A program made the translations under genes and the position numbers. DNA of 44,043 nucleotides from Desulfuromonadales bacterium. Lineage in GTDB: Bacteria; Desulfobacterota; Desulfuromonadia; Geobacterales; Pseudopelobacteraceae. The stretch is from positions 1-44,043 of the forward strand of contig JACAAY010000040.1 of assembly GCA_013377095.1 (NCBI GenBank), written 5' to 3'. The number at the start of each line of letters is the position of its first letter. The stretch's first letter is position 1. The notes beneath the pieces were generated by a model. The model made no database searches, was not told the DNA's origin, and was given only the letters and a program-made list of their open reading frames with translations. This document shows positions 42,509 to 44,043 of this stretch, one piece after another.

Positions 42509-43855
42509 TTAATCGACAATTTCTCCGATCAGGTCATAGTCCGATGAATCGGTGATCTTGAGCGTAACGATTTCCCCCACATCGGCGATGCCGGCATTGA
42601 TGTAGACCTGACCATCGATGTCGGGCGCCTGTCGTGATGAGCGCCCCTTGAGGAGCAGTTCGGTTTCTTCGCTGTATCCCTCGACAATAACCTGCTCGGT
42701 GGTTCCGATCAGGTCACGGTTGCGGCGGAAGGAGAGACGAGCCTGAGCACGCATCAACTTGCGGTAGCGTTCCCGTTTGACCCGTTCCGAAACCTGATCC
42801 GGCATGCTTGCCGCCGGTGTGCCCTCTTCGCGAGAATAGCAGAATACTCCCAGTCGGTCAAAGCGGGACTGTTCGACAAACTGCATCAGGGCGCTGAAGT
42901 CTTCGACCGTTTCACCGGGAAATCCGACGATCAGCGACGTGCGCAAAGCAATGGTCGGTATTTCCCGGCGCAGCTTTGCGATCAGTTCCCTGATCTGTTG
43001 TTCGTTGCTGCGGCGTTTCATGCGCCCCAGGACAGGATCGCTGATATGCTGGAGCGGGATATCCAGGTATTTGCAGATCTTTGGCTCATCGCGGATCAGT
43101 TCGATCAGGCTGTCGCTGATGCCGTCGGGGTAGGCGTACAGCAGCCGGATCCACTTGATACCGTCAATTGCCGCCAGGCGTTGCAGCAGCGTCTCCAGGG
43201 TGGAGCTCTCCTCCAGGTCGCTGCCGTAGCGGGTGATATCCTGGGAAATGATATTCAGCTCCTTGACGCCCCGCAGGGCCAGCATCTCCGCCTCAGCCAC
43301 CAGCGCCTCCAGCGGACGGGAACGATAGGCGCCACGCAACTGGGGAATGATGCAGTAGGAGCAGCAGTTTGAGCAGCCCTCGCCAATTTTCAGATAGGAA
43401 AACCAGGAGGGGGATGAGTTGAGTCGCGGCAGGGTTTCATCGTAGATGAAGTCCGGATCGCCGATGTAACGCAGCTGCCCGCTGGTGCCGGTTTTCTCAG
43501 CCAGTATCTCGGCGATGCGCGGGTAATCACCTGTGCCGATGAAGATGTCCACCTCGGGCAGCTCCTTGGCCAGTTCTTCCTGGTAGCGCTGGGGCAGGCA
43601 TCCTGAGACGATCAGGGTATGACAGCGGGAATCATGCTTGCGCTCGGCCAGATCAAGGATGGCGTCGATGCTTTCCTGTTTGGCCTCCTTGATGAATGAG
43701 CAGGTGTTGACGATGATCACATCAGCTTCCTTCTCGTCGGTGGTGATCTCGTACTCCTGCCGGGCGAGTATGCCGAGCATGACCTCTGCATCCACCAGGT
43801 TCTTCGGGCAGCCCAGGCTGACCATGCTTACTTTTTGCTTTTGCGTCGCTTCCAC
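42509..43855 (-). CDS. rimO: Ribosomal protein S12 methylthiotransferase RimO
   Basis: A 448-residue radical-SAM enzyme that methylthiolates an aspartate of ribosomal protein S12. The N-terminal UPF0004 domain has [13 protein letters not shown] (Cys16), NTCSFI (Cys52) and SGCLPQRY (Cys86) for the auxiliary cluster. The radical-SAM core has [12 protein letters not shown] (CxxxCxxC). A TRAM domain follows ([28 protein letters not shown]). SLGCPKN and the short TRAM tail separate RimO from MiaB. It starts with GTG at 43855, with AGAGG five bases upstream. Confidence 0.95.
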   Translation of the reverse strand: MEATQKQKVSMVSLGCPKNLVDAEVMLGILARQEYEITTDEKEADVIIVNTCSFIKEAKQESIDAILDLAERKHDSRCHTLIVSGCLPQRYQEELAKELPEVDIFIGTGDYPRIAEILAEKTGTSGQLRYIGDPDFIYDETLPRLNSSPSWFSYLKIGEGCSNCCSYCIIPQLRGAYRSRPLEALVAEAEMLALRGVKELNIISQDITRYGSDLEESSTLETLLQRLAAIDGIKWIRLLYAYPDGISDSLIELIRDEPKICKYLDIPLQHISDPVLGRMKRRSNEQQIRELIAKLRREIPTIALRTSLIVGFPGETVEDFSALMQFVEQSRFDRLGVFCYSREEGTPAASMPDQVSERVKRERYRKLMRAQARLSFRRNRDLIGTTEQVIVEGYSEETELLLKGRSSRQAPDIDGQVYINAGIADVGEIVTLKITDSSDYDLIGEIVD

Positions 43856-44007
43856 ATTAACCTCTTAAGGATTATTCCGTTGAAATTATCGCATATCTGT
43901 TGGCGGGTTGTACCTGAAAGCGAGTGGTTGTGTAAAGAAGAAACCTTTCGTTGTCCGCCATAAGACCCTATGGTCATGCGCTTCGAAATAATTGATGTCT
44001 TTCAGTA

Positions 44008-44026
44008 AACCACCGGCTCTGCCGGT
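44008..44026. repeat. Hairpin CACCGG/CCGGTG near the window end
   Basis: A six-bp perfect stem with a short loop in the gene-free stretch 43856-44043. It resembles hairpins at the ends of IS200/IS605-type elements or REP sequences, but the window stops 17 bases later. Nothing else is recognised in this stretch. Confidence 0.35.
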
Positions 44027-44043
44027 GAGACTTGAAAAGGCTA

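Overview
The window reads as a chromosomal segment of a GC-rich Deltaproteobacterium, most likely of the Geobacter/Pelobacter group (Desulfuromonadales). This is an inference. It rests on co-occurrence of a pfa-type polyunsaturated lipid synthase with OleA/OleB-type genes, on a TonB receptor/YfiR/diguanylate cyclase cassette, and on housekeeping rimO and dksA-type genes at the right edge. No rRNA gene is present to confirm it.

Layout. (1) 1-765 holds the 3' stump of an integron-type recombinase and non-coding debris. (2) 766-1356 is a TumE-like protein fused to an antitoxin-like tail. (3) 1457-18730, all on the minus strand, is one tightly packed operon: pfaD (enoyl reductase), pfaA (KS-AT-3xACP-KR-DH), pfaC (KS-CLF-AT-DH-DH), an OleA-like thiolase and an OleB-like alpha/beta hydrolase. 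Gaps and overlaps are 20, 1, 80 and a few bases. The order ER / KS-AT-ACP-KR-DH / KS-CLF-AT-DH-DH matches myxobacterial pfa1-3. The linked oleA/oleB suggest that the polyunsaturated chain is condensed head to head into a long polyene hydrocarbon or ketone. oleC, oleD and a phosphopantetheinyl transferase are not in the window. (4) 19056-27634, also minus, is a second gene string: PurD-like ATP-grasp ligase, unknown protein, small membrane protein, PurN/Fmt-like formyltransferase, TonB-dependent receptor, YfiR-like periplasmic protein and a HAMP-GGDEF-EAL protein. It could make or import a small molecule and couple it to cyclic di-GMP.

(5) About 28080-40110 is a mosaic genomic island next to the 3' end of tRNA-Glu. 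It carries a P4-type integrase, an AlpA-like regulator, a DnaB-N/RepA-type helicase next to an intergenic region full of perfect inverted repeats (candidate replication origin), an HTH protein, a second tyrosine recombinase, a membrane coiled-coil protein, decayed toxin-antitoxin and AraC fragments, and a YhcG-type nuclease. It also holds an AT-rich insertion with one 928-residue protein that joins a TM0106/Cas4-like nuclease, an RNase H-like exonuclease and a complete IS66-type DDE transposase. (6) 40110-44043 is core genome: tRNA-Glu, tRNA-Lys, a DUF362/ferredoxin protein, a DksA/TraR protein and RimO.

The most unusual points are the PUFA synthase plus OleA/OleB operon, palindromic repeats inserted in frame in the linkers of that megasynthase, the nuclease-transposase fusion, and the hairpin-rich segment beside the island helicase.
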